64,000 nt of DNA from Sphingomonas naphthae. GTDB lineage: Bacteria; Pseudomonadota; Alphaproteobacteria; Sphingomonadales; Sphingomonadaceae. This document shows, piece by piece, positions 52,340 through 60,678 of the stretch (within the stretch, counting starts at the first letter, position 1; each line of letters begins with the position of its first letter). The notes under the pieces were generated by a model. The model was not told where the DNA came from. It did not search any database and worked only from the letters and a program-made list of their open reading frames with translations. A program made the translations under genes and the position numbers. The stretch covers positions 496,001 through 560,000 of the forward strand of contig NZ_CP117411.1 in NCBI RefSeq assembly GCF_028607085.1, in the 5' to 3' direction.

Positions 52340-53857
52340 ATGCGCGCTATCGTGTCCGGGCTGATGCTGCTCGCGGGCGGGGCCGGGGTCGCGGCGGGCC
52401 AGCCGCCCGCGCCCGGCGAGCCCTTCCGCTATGGCAACCAGCGCGTCGCCACGATCCAGGCGCCGGGCACGCCAGAGCCGGCGCCGGCCGGCCTGTCGGA
52501 ATCGCCCCGCGTGCGGATGGTGGTGCTGACCGACGTCGGCAACGAACCCGACGACAGCCAGTCGCTCGTCCGCCTGCTGACCTATGCCAACGAGATGGAT
52601 ATCGAGGCGATCGTCGCCACGACCTCCGCCTCGCTGACGAGCGAGAACCATCCCGAACTGATCCACGCGGCGATCGCCGCCTATGGCAAGGTCCGTCCTA
52701 ATCTGATGGTGCATGCCAAGGGCTGGCCCGAGGCATCGGCGCTGGCCGCAAGGGTGTGGGCGGGCTCGGCCGGCTACGGCATGGCACAGGTCGGCAAGGG
52801 GCACGACACGCCCGGCTCGCGCGCCATCGTGGCGGCGGTCGACAGCAAGGATACCCGGCCCCTGTGGGTCACGGTGTGGGGCGGTGCGGCCGATCTGGCG
52901 CAGGCGCTCTGGTCGGTGCGCGCCACGCGCGATCCGGCGGCGGTGAAACGCTTCGTGGCGCGGCTGCGCGTCCACGCCATTTCCGATCAGGACGATTCGG
53001 GCCCCTGGATACGGCAGAATTTCCCCGACCTGTTCTGGATCGGCAGCATCCACGCCTTCCGCGAATATGCCGTCGCCGGCTGGGCGGGCATCGGCTTCGA
53101 TATCATCCAGCCCGATCCGGCGGTGAACACGAAGCTGGTCGATCACGACTGGCAGAAGGCGCTCGGCGCGATCGGCCCGCTGGGCGCGGCCTATCCGCTC
53201 TCGACCGGCATCATGGAGGGCGACACACCCTCCTTCCTCGGGCTGATCCCCAACGGCCTGAACGTGCCGAGCCGGCCCGATTATGGCGGCTGGGGCGGGC
53301 GCCATGCCAAGGTGAGCGCCGCCTACGGCCTTTATGCCGACGCTTCGGATACGGTGAAGGGCCTCGGCGGCATCGTCGAGCGCGGCGCGCGGGCGACGGT
53401 GTGGCGCTGGCGCGAGCCGGTGCAGAACGATTTCCTGGCGCGGATGCGATGGTCGGTCAGCCCGCGTTTCGCCGATGCCAATCATCCGCCTGCGGTCGTG
53501 CTGAACGGGCAGGGTGGCATCGCCCCGCTCGTCATCCGCGCCTGTGCCGGCGCGCGGCTGGCGCTGTCGGCGGCGGGCACCAGCGATCCCGATAGCGATA
53601 CGCTCACCTATCGCTGGTGGCAGTATCGAGAGGCGACCTTCATGCTCCGCACCACGCAGACGATCGAGTTCGTCCGTGCCGAGGGGCCGGAGGCCGAACT
53701 GATCGTGCCGACGCCCTCGGTCAACGCGCCCGCCGACTATCATGTCATCCTTGAAGTGCGGGACGGTGGCCAGCCGGCGTTGACCCGCTATCGCCGCGTC
53801 GTCCTGTCGATCCAGCGGCCGCCTCTGCCGGGCGCCGCCTGCCCGGCACGAGGGTGA
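52340..53857 (+). CDS. Secreted DUF1593 / Sde182-like protein with nucleoside-hydrolase-like domain
   Basis: A 505-residue exported protein with a Sec signal (MRAIVSGLMLLAGGAGVAAG). Residues of about 57-345 match the nucleoside-hydrolase-like domain of DUF1593: VVLTDVGNEPDDSQSLVRLL, with the acidic metal-binding Asp65 and Asp71/72, then ISDQDDSGPWIRQNFPDLFWIGS. Residues of about 385-500 form the beta-sandwich C-terminal domain (GTSDPDSDTLTYRWWQYREA). The prototype is the cellulose-binding Sde182 of Saccharophagus; its activity is not established. Here it would act on a glycoside or sugar conjugate outside the cytoplasm. An in-frame start at 52316 lacks a ribosome site. It stands between paaK and the fadR-type regulator. 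Confidence 0.82.
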   Translation: MRAIVSGLMLLAGGAGVAAGQPPAPGEPFRYGNQRVATIQAPGTPEPAPAGLSESPRVRMVVLTDVGNEPDDSQSLVRLLTYANEMDIEAIVATTSASLTSENHPELIHAAIAAYGKVRPNLMVHAKGWPEASALAARVWAGSAGYGMAQVGKGHDTPGSRAIVAAVDSKDTRPLWVTVWGGAADLAQALWSVRATRDPAAVKRFVARLRVHAISDQDDSGPWIRQNFPDLFWIGSIHAFREYAVAGWAGIGFDIIQPDPAVNTKLVDHDWQKALGAIGPLGAAYPLSTGIMEGDTPSFLGLIPNGLNVPSRPDYGGWGGRHAKVSAAYGLYADASDTVKGLGGIVERGARATVWRWREPVQNDFLARMRWSVSPRFADANHPPAVVLNGQGGIAPLVIRACAGARLALSAAGTSDPDSDTLTYRWWQYREATFMLRTTQTIEFVRAEGPEAELIVPTPSVNAPADYHVILEVRDGGQPALTRYRRVVLSIQRPPLPGAACPARG

Positions 53858-53920
53858 TGCGCCGCCCGCCGCGATCGTCCCAATCTTTGCATTGTCGCGC
53901 CGCTGTTGTAGCGGATTGAT

Positions 53921-54694
53921 ATGGCATCGAACTTCACGAGCGACGATCGGGTCGAGGGGCGCGAGAGCCGGCCGGAGCGGATCGCGAGCATCCTGCGCCA
54001 GCGGATCGCGACCCACGATCTGGCGGTCGGCGCCCGTCTCCCCTCCGAAAACGCGCTGGCCTCCCATTTCGGGGTGAGTCGCGCCGCCGTGCGCGAGGCG
54101 ATCGCCCGGCTGAAGGTGGAAGGGCTGGTCGAGACCCGGCAGGGCAGCGGCGCCTTTGTCCGCTCGCCCGAAACCGGCGGCGCCTCACCCGCCGACGGCC
54201 TGACCCGCGCCTCGCTCGATTCCCTGCTCGACCTGATCGAGGTGCGGCGCGTGACCGAGGCGGAGATGGCGGCGCGCGCGGCGGTGATGCGCAGCGAGCA
54301 GCAGATGCAGGCGATCGACGCCGCGCTCGACCGGCTGAGCCTGGCCGAGCAATCCGGCGGCGACGGCGTGGCCGAGGATCGCGCCTTCCACACCTCGATC
54401 GCCAACGCGAGCGGCAACATCTACTGGCGCAAGCTGATAGACGCCTTCGCGCGGCACATCAGCATCGCCATGAGCGTCACCCGTTGCAACGAGGGGCTGA
54501 GCCGCGAATTCGCCCAGCAGGTCGCGATCGAGCATCGCGAGCTGCGCGACGCCATCGCCGCGCGCGACCCCGATCGCGCGCGCGCCGCCGCGACCCGCCA
54601 TATGGAAATGTCGGCGCAGCGCACGCTCAGCGCCGATCGCGATTTCTGGAGTAAGGGCGGGGCACCCGTCGTGAAGCTGCCCCACGCGCGCTAG
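53921..54694 (+). CDS. GntR/FadR-family transcriptional regulator (FCD domain)
   Basis: A 257-residue regulator. The N-terminal winged helix-turn-helix (about residues 18-82) includes LPSENALASHFGVSRAAVREAIARLKVEGLVETRQGSGAFV. An all-helical FCD ligand domain follows (about 100-230), with Asp/His metal positions plausible in EDRAFHTSIANASGN and VAIEHRELRDAI. FCD regulators commonly sense sugar acids or 2-hydroxy acids. Convergent with the denD-otnC-otnK operon, it is the likeliest local regulator of the tetronate genes. Confidence 0.9.
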   Translation: MASNFTSDDRVEGRESRPERIASILRQRIATHDLAVGARLPSENALASHFGVSRAAVREAIARLKVEGLVETRQGSGAFVRSPETGGASPADGLTRASLDSLLDLIEVRRVTEAEMAARAAVMRSEQQMQAIDAALDRLSLAEQSGGDGVAEDRAFHTSIANASGNIYWRKLIDAFARHISIAMSVTRCNEGLSREFAQQVAIEHRELRDAIAARDPDRARAAATRHMEMSAQRTLSADRDFWSKGGAPVVKLPHAR

Positions 54695-54741
54695 GCGGCC
54701 GCTAGAGCTGACCGGAGACCAACGAAGCGAGGCAATCTTAC

Positions 54742-54814
54742 ACCGTTCGTCCCGAGCGAAGTCGAGGGGCGTGCCCCGCGCACAGGTGTCTCGACTTCGC
54801 TCGACACGAACGGT
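54742..54814. repeat. Imperfect 25-bp inverted repeat (REP-like) between convergent genes
   Basis: Arms 54742-54766 and 54790-54814 pair at 23 of 25 positions around a 23-nt loop. The arm core GAGCGAAGTCGAG is of the kind often seen in intergenic palindromes of Sphingomonadaceae. It sits between the stops of the fadR-type gene and denD and may terminate transcription from both sides. Confidence 0.7.
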
Positions 54815-54837
54815 TACGAAAATGCGCCGGAAGCGGC

Positions 54838-55818
54838 TCAGGCGGCCGCCGTCATCGCCGGCAGATCGTCGTCGATGAAAGCCTGCACGATCTCGTCGAA
54901 ATCGATGTCGCCGGTGAAGCCCAGGGCGCGCGCCGGCGTGTCGTCCCAGCGGCGCGGCCAGCTGCTCACGATCCGTTCCACCGCTTCGTCGTGCCGCATC
55001 GCGATCCGGCCGCGCGCAGCCTCACCGCCATGGCGGGCCAGCGCGGCGAGCATCTGCTCCACCGTCACCGTGATGCCGGGCAGGTTGATGATCCGGTCGG
55101 TCGCCAGCGCGGCGGTATCGAGGCCGGCGGCATGGATCAGATTGGTGATCGCGCGACGCGGGGAGAGCAGCCACAGCATCGTCTCGGGCGAGACCGGGCA
55201 ATCGGCGGCGACGCCGGACAAAGGCTCGCGGATGATGCCGCTGGCGAAGGAGGAGGCGGCCTTGTTGGGCTTGCCCGGCCGCACGCTGATCGTCGGCAGG
55301 CGCAGCACCACGCCATCGACGAAGCCGCGCCGCGCATAATCCTTCAGTAGCAGCTCGGCGACGGCCTTTTCCATGCCGTAGGAGGAGCGGGGGTCGACCG
55401 ACGGCTCCTCGTCCCCCGCGCCGCTGGGGCCGAACACCGCGACCGAGCTGGTGAACACCACGCGGGGCGCATGGCCCGCCTTGCGACAGACCTCCAGAAT
55501 GTACCGCGAGGCATCGACATTGACCCGCATCCCCAGGTCGAAATTCGCCTCGGCCTCCCCGCTGACGACGGCGGCGAGGTGGTACACCACGTCCACCTCG
55601 GGCGAGATGAGCGTATCGACGAAGGCGGGGTCGGCGATGTCGCCGATCGTCTGCTCGACCAGCGGGGAGGACAGCACCATCGTCTCCACCCGATCCACCA
55701 GCGTCAGTTTCGTGACTGGCGCCATTGTGCCGTCGGGCCGGGGCACGCCGCCGTCCAGCAGCGCGCGCGCCAGCCGCAGGCCGAGGAAGCCGGTGCCGCC
55801 GGTGATGACGATGTTCAT
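54838..55818 (-). CDS. denD: D-erythronate dehydrogenase
   Basis: A 326-residue extended-SDR protein. The Rossmann motif is GGTGFLG (7-13), the active-site Tyr147 and Lys151 are in RSSYGMEKAVAE, and LRLPTISVRPGKPNKAASSFASGIIREPL is characteristic of the DenD group. DenD oxidises D-erythronate to the 2/3-oxo acid handled by OtnK and OtnC. Genomic position after otnK and otnC in one leftward operon supports this over a generic nucleotide-sugar epimerase. Confidence 0.87.
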   Translation of the reverse strand: MNIVITGGTGFLGLRLARALLDGGVPRPDGTMAPVTKLTLVDRVETMVLSSPLVEQTIGDIADPAFVDTLISPEVDVVYHLAAVVSGEAEANFDLGMRVNVDASRYILEVCRKAGHAPRVVFTSSVAVFGPSGAGDEEPSVDPRSSYGMEKAVAELLLKDYARRGFVDGVVLRLPTISVRPGKPNKAASSFASGIIREPLSGVAADCPVSPETMLWLLSPRRAITNLIHAAGLDTAALATDRIINLPGITVTVEQMLAALARHGGEAARGRIAMRHDEAVERIVSSWPRRWDDTPARALGFTGDIDFDEIVQAFIDDDLPAMTAAA

Positions 55819-55837
55819 GGGCAGTCTATCCTTGTGG

Positions 55838-56491
55838 TCAGCTTTGCGAGGCGGCGCCGAATGTCGCGTCGAGATCGTCGATCTGGTCTGGGGTGAGCGG
55901 GCTGGTCGGCGATCCGCGCAGCAGCAGGAACAGCTTGGCGGTTTCCTCCAGCTCCTCGATCCGGTTCATCGCGTGGCGCAGCGAGGCGCCCGACACGATC
56001 GGCCCGTGGTTGGCGAGCAGCATCGCGGGATGATCGGGCGCGATCCGCATGATCGCGTCGGTCAGCCGTTCGTCGCCGGGGCGATGGTAGGGGATGAGCG
56101 GCAGGCGGCCGATCTTCATCACGAAATAGGCCGTCAGCGGCGGCAGGCAGTCGTCGGGCGACAGGCCCGCCATGCAGGAAATGGCGGCCGAATGGGTCGC
56201 GTGGAGGTGGACGATGCCTTGCGCCGCCGGCCGCGCCGCATAGATGGCACGGTGGAGGAACGCCTCCTTGGAGGGCTTCGGCCCGCCGATCACGGCGCCG
56301 GCGGCATCGACCTTGGCGATCGCGTCGGGGTCCAGCGCGCCGAGGCTGATGTCGGTCGGCGTGATGAGGATCGTGCCGTCCTCCAGCCGCACGCTGATGT
56401 TGCCGCTGCTGCCGGTGGCGAGGCCGCGATCGAACAGGGACCGGCCGCTTTCGACCATCTCGGCCCGCGCCGCTGCTTCCCGATCGGTCAT
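55838..56491 (-). CDS. otnC: 3-oxo-tetronate 4-phosphate decarboxylase (class II aldolase family)
   Basis: A 217-residue zinc-dependent class II aldolase/adducin-fold protein. The phosphate-binding loop TGSSGNISVR (27-36), Glu76, the zinc histidines His95 and His97 (VHLHATH) and His162 (LANHGPIVSG) are in place. OtnC decarboxylates 3-oxo-tetronate 4-phosphate to dihydroxyacetone phosphate. Its ATG overlaps the otnK stop (ATGA), so I use 56491 rather than an upstream start within otnK. Confidence 0.88.
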   Translation of the reverse strand: MTDREAAARAEMVESGRSLFDRGLATGSSGNISVRLEDGTILITPTDISLGALDPDAIAKVDAAGAVIGGPKPSKEAFLHRAIYAARPAAQGIVHLHATHSAAISCMAGLSPDDCLPPLTAYFVMKIGRLPLIPYHRPGDERLTDAIMRIAPDHPAMLLANHGPIVSGASLRHAMNRIEELEETAKLFLLLRGSPTSPLTPDQIDDLDATFGAASQS

Positions 56492-57738
56492 GGTAACATC
56501 TCCCAGGCCTTGGACATGAAATCGTCCGACCCGAAATTCCCCGACTTGAGCGCGAGCAGCAACCGGTCGTTCGGCCCGCCGCCGCCGATCGTCCATGGCA
56601 CGCCCGGATCGATCTCCGGCCCGATCCTGAGCCGCGTGACGCCCAGCCGCTGCACCACGGCGCCCGACGTCTCGCCGCCCGCCACCACCAGCGCGCGGGC
56701 GCCCTGGTCGACGAGATGCGCGGCGATCTCGGCCAGCACCTCTTCCAGCACCGCGCTGGCGTTCGGATCGAGCGCGCGCTGGCGGGCGACTTCGGCGGGA
56801 TCGGCGGTGGAATAGATCAGGATTGGGCCGTCTCCGGCCTGCGCTGCGATCCAGTCCCGCGCCCTGGCGATCAGCGTGGCGGGTGTTTCACCCTCGTCGA
56901 GCGCGATCCGACAGGCCGGCATCCGCTCGCGCACGGCGGCGACCTGTCGACGCGTCGCGAGCGAACAGCTTCCCGAGATCACCGCCCGTCGCCCGCCGAG
57001 CGCCGGCAGCGGGGCAGGGGCGCCGCCCGCGTCCGCGCCCATCAGCGCCGCCCCGACCGCCACGCCCAGCCCTGACGCGCCCGACGTGAGCGGCAGGCCG
57101 GCGCAATAGGCGCCCACGATCGCCAGATCGCCGTCATCGATGGCGTCGGCGATCGCGACGGTGGTGCCGGCCGCGATCAGCGCCTGGGCCTTCGCGGCGA
57201 CGGAGCGCGCCCGTATCTCACCCAGTGGGATGAGCCCGGCCTTGCCCGTGATCTGCGCCTGCAACACGCGGACCAGATCGGCGTCCTTCATCGGGGTCAG
57301 CGGATGGTTCTCCATCCCGCTCTCGTTGAGCAGCCGGTCGCCGACGAACAGGTGGCCCTGATACACCGTCCGCCGGTTGGCGGGGAAGGCGGGGCAGGCG
57401 ATGCTGAAATCCGCGCCCAACTCGGCGGCCAGCGCCTCCAGCACGGGGCCGATATTGCCCTGGGGGGTGGAATCGAAGGTGGAGCAATATTTGAAGAAGA
57501 TGCGCTCGCAGCCACTCTCCCGCAGCCAGCGCAGCGCCGCGAGGCTTTCGCCGACCGCCTCGGCCACCGGCGTGGTGCGCGACTTGAGGGCAACCACCAC
57601 CGCGTCGAGATCGTCGGGCAAAGCCTCATTGGGGATGCCCATCACCTGCATCGTCCGCATCCCGCGCGCGACGAGTTCGCCCGCCAGATCGGAGGCCCCG
57701 GTGAGATCGTCGGCGATGCAACCCAGCAGCACAGTCAT
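56488..57738 (-). CDS. otnK: 3-oxo-tetronate kinase (DUF1537 / four-carbon acid sugar kinase)
   Basis: A 416-residue kinase of the four-carbon acid sugar kinase family. The N-terminal domain begins MTVLLGCIADDLTGASDLAGELVARGM and includes FFKYCSTFDSTPQGNIGPV and PAFPANRRTVYQGHLFVGD. The C-terminal nucleotide-binding domain includes VVAGGETSGAVVQRLG and GGGGPNDRLLLALKSGNFG. It phosphorylates 3-oxo-tetronate at C4. First gene of the otnK-otnC-denD operon, divergent from the MFS transporter. Confidence 0.92.
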   Translation of the reverse strand: MTVLLGCIADDLTGASDLAGELVARGMRTMQVMGIPNEALPDDLDAVVVALKSRTTPVAEAVGESLAALRWLRESGCERIFFKYCSTFDSTPQGNIGPVLEALAAELGADFSIACPAFPANRRTVYQGHLFVGDRLLNESGMENHPLTPMKDADLVRVLQAQITGKAGLIPLGEIRARSVAAKAQALIAAGTTVAIADAIDDGDLAIVGAYCAGLPLTSGASGLGVAVGAALMGADAGGAPAPLPALGGRRAVISGSCSLATRRQVAAVRERMPACRIALDEGETPATLIARARDWIAAQAGDGPILIYSTADPAEVARQRALDPNASAVLEEVLAEIAAHLVDQGARALVVAGGETSGAVVQRLGVTRLRIGPEIDPGVPWTIGGGGPNDRLLLALKSGNFGSDDFMSKAWEMLP

Positions 57739-57801
57739 CGCCGCGTCCGTCCCCTTCGTGAAACCGTCTTGGTGATCTTTGCGACGGCGTTGACATAAAA
57801 A

Positions 57802-57819
57802 AATCTGTCTGGCAACTCG
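57802..57819. promoter_or_regulatory. Shared motif in the otnK / MFS divergent promoter (FadR-type candidate)
   Basis: AATCTGTCTGGCAACTCG differs at only four of 18 positions from a motif at 60569-60586. The TGTCTGRCA core resembles operators of FCD-type GntR regulators. A TTGACA hexamer lies just before it (57790-57795), though no good -10 element is seen at 17 bp. Confidence 0.4.
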
Positions 57820-57842
57820 ACAGGAACGATAAGATTGGGAGG

Positions 57843-59138
57843 ATGGTTTTGGAGCGCGAACGGACCGACGGCGAGGATGCGCTCTATCGCAAGGTGACGC
57901 GGCGGTTCCTGCCGTTCCTCATGATCTGCTATGCCGTGGCCTACCTCGATCGCATCAACGTGGGCATCGCCAAGCTCGGTATGTCCCACGATCTGGGATT
58001 GAGCGAGGCGGTGTTCGGGCTGGGTGCCGGCATCTTCTTCATCGGCTATTTCCTGTTCGAAGTGCCGAGCAACGCCTTGCTCTATCGCCTCGGCGCACGG
58101 GTCTGGATCGCGCGGATCATGGTCAGCTGGGCGATCGTCTCGGCCGGGTGCGCGCTCGCGCAGGGGCCGGTCTCCTTCTACGTCGCCCGCTTCCTGCTGG
58201 GCGTGACCGAGGCGGGCTTCTTCCCCGGCATCATCCTCTATCTCACTTACTGGTATCCCTCGGCGCGGCGCGGGCGAATCGTGGCCATGTTCATGACCGC
58301 GATCCCGATCGCCGGGGTCGTCGGCACGCCGATCTCGGGCTTCCTGATGTCGGGGATGGACGGGCTGATGGGCTGGGCGGGCTGGCGCTGGATGCTGGTG
58401 GCCGAGGCGCTGCCCGCGCTGCTGCTGGGCCTGTGCGTCCCCTTCGTGCTCGATTCCCGCGTGGTGGACGCCAAATGGCTGAGCGAGGACGAGAAGCGCC
58501 GCCTCGCCGAACGGCTGGCGCACGATCATCGGCCGGATGCGCCCGCCCATGCCGGGCTGCGCGATCTCGTCGCCGATCCGGCGGTGTTGCGCTTCGCCGC
58601 CATCTATTTCTGCTGCATCATGGGCCAATATGGCATCACCTTCTGGCTGCCGACCCTCGTCTCCGGGGTGAGCGACGCGCCGACCTGGGTGATCGGCCTC
58701 TACGCCAGCCTGCCCTATGCGGCGGCGGTGGTGACCATGCTGCTCGTCAGCCGCAGCTCCGATCTGCGGCAGGAACGGCGCTGGCACCTCATCCTGCCCA
58801 TGGTCGTCGGCGCCGCCGCGATCGCGCTGGCGCCGCTCGCCCACGGCAGCACGGGCGCCTCGATCGCCATCCTGTGCGTCGCCGCGGCCGCGATCCTCAC
58901 GGCCACGCCCCTGTTCTGGAATCTGCCGACGACGATGCTCCAGGGCGTCTCCGCCGCGATCGGCATCGCCGCGATCAATTCGGTCGGCAATCTGGCGGGC
59001 TTCGTCAGCCCGATGGTGGTCGGCTGGCTCAACGACCGCACGGGCGCCACCGCCTCGGGCATGTGGGCGCTGGCCTTCGTACTGGTCGTCGGCGCGCTGC
59101 TCGTCGTGACGGCGCGGGCGCCCGGCCGCTCCGCCTAG
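57843..59138 (+). CDS. MFS transporter, anion:cation symporter (ACS) family
   Basis: A 431-residue, 12-helix permease with the ACS-family N-terminus RRFLPFLMICYAVAYLDRINVGIAKLGM and FEVPSNALLYRLGARVWIARIM, plus GVTEAGFFPGIILYLTYWYP. Family members import organic anions such as sugar acids, tartrate and phthalate. Divergence from otnK-otnC-denD makes a tetronate (erythronate/threonate) the best substrate guess. Its stop codon overlaps the stop of the convergent glycerate kinase 2 gene. Confidence 0.9.
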   Translation: MVLERERTDGEDALYRKVTRRFLPFLMICYAVAYLDRINVGIAKLGMSHDLGLSEAVFGLGAGIFFIGYFLFEVPSNALLYRLGARVWIARIMVSWAIVSAGCALAQGPVSFYVARFLLGVTEAGFFPGIILYLTYWYPSARRGRIVAMFMTAIPIAGVVGTPISGFLMSGMDGLMGWAGWRWMLVAEALPALLLGLCVPFVLDSRVVDAKWLSEDEKRRLAERLAHDHRPDAPAHAGLRDLVADPAVLRFAAIYFCCIMGQYGITFWLPTLVSGVSDAPTWVIGLYASLPYAAAVVTMLLVSRSSDLRQERRWHLILPMVVGAAAIALAPLAHGSTGASIAILCVAAAAILTATPLFWNLPTTMLQGVSAAIGIAAINSVGNLAGFVSPMVVGWLNDRTGATASGMWALAFVLVVGALLVVTARAPGRSA

Positions 59139-60430
59139 CGGCGGATGCCGACGACCAGATCCATCACGTTGGTGCCCGTCGGCCCCGTCATGTGCAGCTC
59201 GCCCAGCCGGCCGAACAACGTGTAGGAATCATTGTTCGCCAGAGTAGTGGCGGGGTCTAGGCCGGCGGCAAGGGACCGGCCGATCGTGTCGCCATCCACG
59301 AAGGCGCCGGCGGCGTCGGTCGGGCCATCGGTGCCATCGGTGCCCGAGGAGAGCAGCGCGACATCGGCCGTACCCTCAAGCGCCTTGGCGGCCACCAGCG
59401 CGAATTCCTGATTGCGCCCGCCGCGCCCCGATCCGGTCACCTTCAGCGTCGTCTCGCCGACCGCCAGCAGCACGGATGGGCCGCGCCCGGCGATGAGCGC
59501 TTCGGCGAAGCGGTTGGCCGCGTCATGGGTGTTGCCGGTCATGGCGTCGTCGAACACGGTTACGGCATAGCCAAGGGCCTCGGCTCTGGCGGCGGCCCCG
59601 GTGAGCGCCGATCCGCTATCGGCGAGGATCAGATGCTCGTGCCTGCCGGCGGGCAGGGCAGGGGTCTCAGGCTCCTCCTCCAGCAGCGCCAGCACGGCGG
59701 CGGGCAGCCGATCGGCGATCCCATAGCGATCGATCACCGCCATCGGCGGCTCGTCGCCCGGATCGGGGCGCACGGTGGGGCCGGAGCCGATCATCGCCAG
59801 ATCGCGCGTCGGCACATCGGATATGGCCAGCGTCAGCGAACTCGCCCCGCCCATCCCATCGAGCAGCCCGCCGCCCTTCACTTCGGAAAGGCGCCGCCGC
59901 ACCCGGTTGATCTCCTCGATCGACGCACCCGACGCGATCAGCAATTCGGACACGCGCGCCTTGTCGGCGAGGGTCAGGGGCGGGCGGGGCGCCACCAGCA
60001 GCGACGAGGCACCGCCTGTCAGCGCCACGATCACCCGATCGTCCGGGCCGAGCCCTTCGAGACATTCGCGCATCGCGCGGGTTGCCGCCACGCTGGCCGC
60101 GTCGGGAATGGGATGGGCGGCCTCCAGCAGCCGGATGTGCCGCAGATCGCCGCCATGGCCATATTTCACCACCACGCAGCCGCGATCGATCCGGTCGCCG
60201 AACACCGCCTCCAGGCCCTCGGCCAGCGACGCGGCCGCCTTGCCGGCGCCGACCACCACGAGCTTGCCGTCGCGTGGAATATCCCAGCGCAGCGCATCGG
60301 CACCATCGCCGTAGGTCCAGCCGTCCCCATCGAAGCGGGAGTGACGAAGGATGAGATCCTGCCCCGATGCCGCGACCACGCCGGCGCGGTGGATGTCGGC
60401 GAGGATGGCCTTGAGCGAGTCGTCTACCAC
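59135..60430 (-). CDS. Glycerate 2-kinase, DUF4147/MOFRL type (copy 2)
   Basis: A 431-residue kinase with the same domain order as copy 1: VVVGAGKAAASLAEGLE, EAAHPIPDAASVAATRAM, ALTGGASSLLVAP, INRVRRRLSEVKGGGL, SDVPTRDLAMIGSGPTV, VGETTLKVTGSGRGGRNQEFALVAAKAL and SSGTDGTDGPTDAAGAFVDG. The copies are clearly divergent, so this is not a recent duplication. The start is uncertain: GTG at 60430 fits the family; the open frame runs to 60535 without support. It is divergent from iclR2 and convergent with the MFS gene. Confidence 0.87.
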   Translation of the reverse strand: MVDDSLKAILADIHRAGVVAASGQDLILRHSRFDGDGWTYGDGADALRWDIPRDGKLVVVGAGKAAASLAEGLEAVFGDRIDRGCVVVKYGHGGDLRHIRLLEAAHPIPDAASVAATRAMRECLEGLGPDDRVIVALTGGASSLLVAPRPPLTLADKARVSELLIASGASIEEINRVRRRLSEVKGGGLLDGMGGASSLTLAISDVPTRDLAMIGSGPTVRPDPGDEPPMAVIDRYGIADRLPAAVLALLEEEPETPALPAGRHEHLILADSGSALTGAAARAEALGYAVTVFDDAMTGNTHDAANRFAEALIAGRGPSVLLAVGETTLKVTGSGRGGRNQEFALVAAKALEGTADVALLSSGTDGTDGPTDAAGAFVDGDTIGRSLAAGLDPATTLANNDSYTLFGRLGELHMTGPTGTNVMDLVVGIRR

Positions 60431-60544
60431 GCCCGCGCCATCCAAAAGATCATCGCATCGCTGTGCATGGCCTGCTCGCCCCGAAGCTCGAAAATGGTGC
60501 CGTCCGCTATGGTTGCGATGGCCGCCCGCGCGCAACCATCATCC

Positions 60545-60559
60545 TCCCGCTAGGTGGGA
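60545..60559. promoter_or_regulatory. Putative IclR-type operator, site 9 (glycerate kinase 2 / iclR2)
   Basis: TCCCGCTAGGTGGGA is a near-perfect palindrome with the same half-sites as the shared motif. It lies between the divergent glycerate kinase 2 and iclR2 starts (114 and 119 bp). Confidence 0.5.
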
Positions 60560-60568
60560 AGCGAATTT

Positions 60569-60586
60569 AACCTGTCTGACAACCAG
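60569..60586. promoter_or_regulatory. Shared motif in the glycerate kinase 2 / iclR2 promoter (FadR-type candidate)
   Basis: AACCTGTCTGACAACCAG, near copy of the 57802-57819 site, with a perfect TGTC-T-GACA palindrome at its core. Its presence would place the glycerate kinase and the tetronate operon under one GntR-type regulator. Confidence 0.4.
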
Positions 60587-60678
60587 CCAGATATTGCCCT
60601 GCCAAGTCGGCGATGCTAGACGACAGCCAACGTAGGAGAATCGCTCTCTCGATGGAGCGGACCGAACGGGGAGAGGAC

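Noticed and set aside
51008-54067. A 1019-codon leftward open frame across paaK and the Sde182-like gene
   Set aside because: It covers two recognisable plus-strand genes and their gap; no domain is recognisable in its His/Arg-rich translation.
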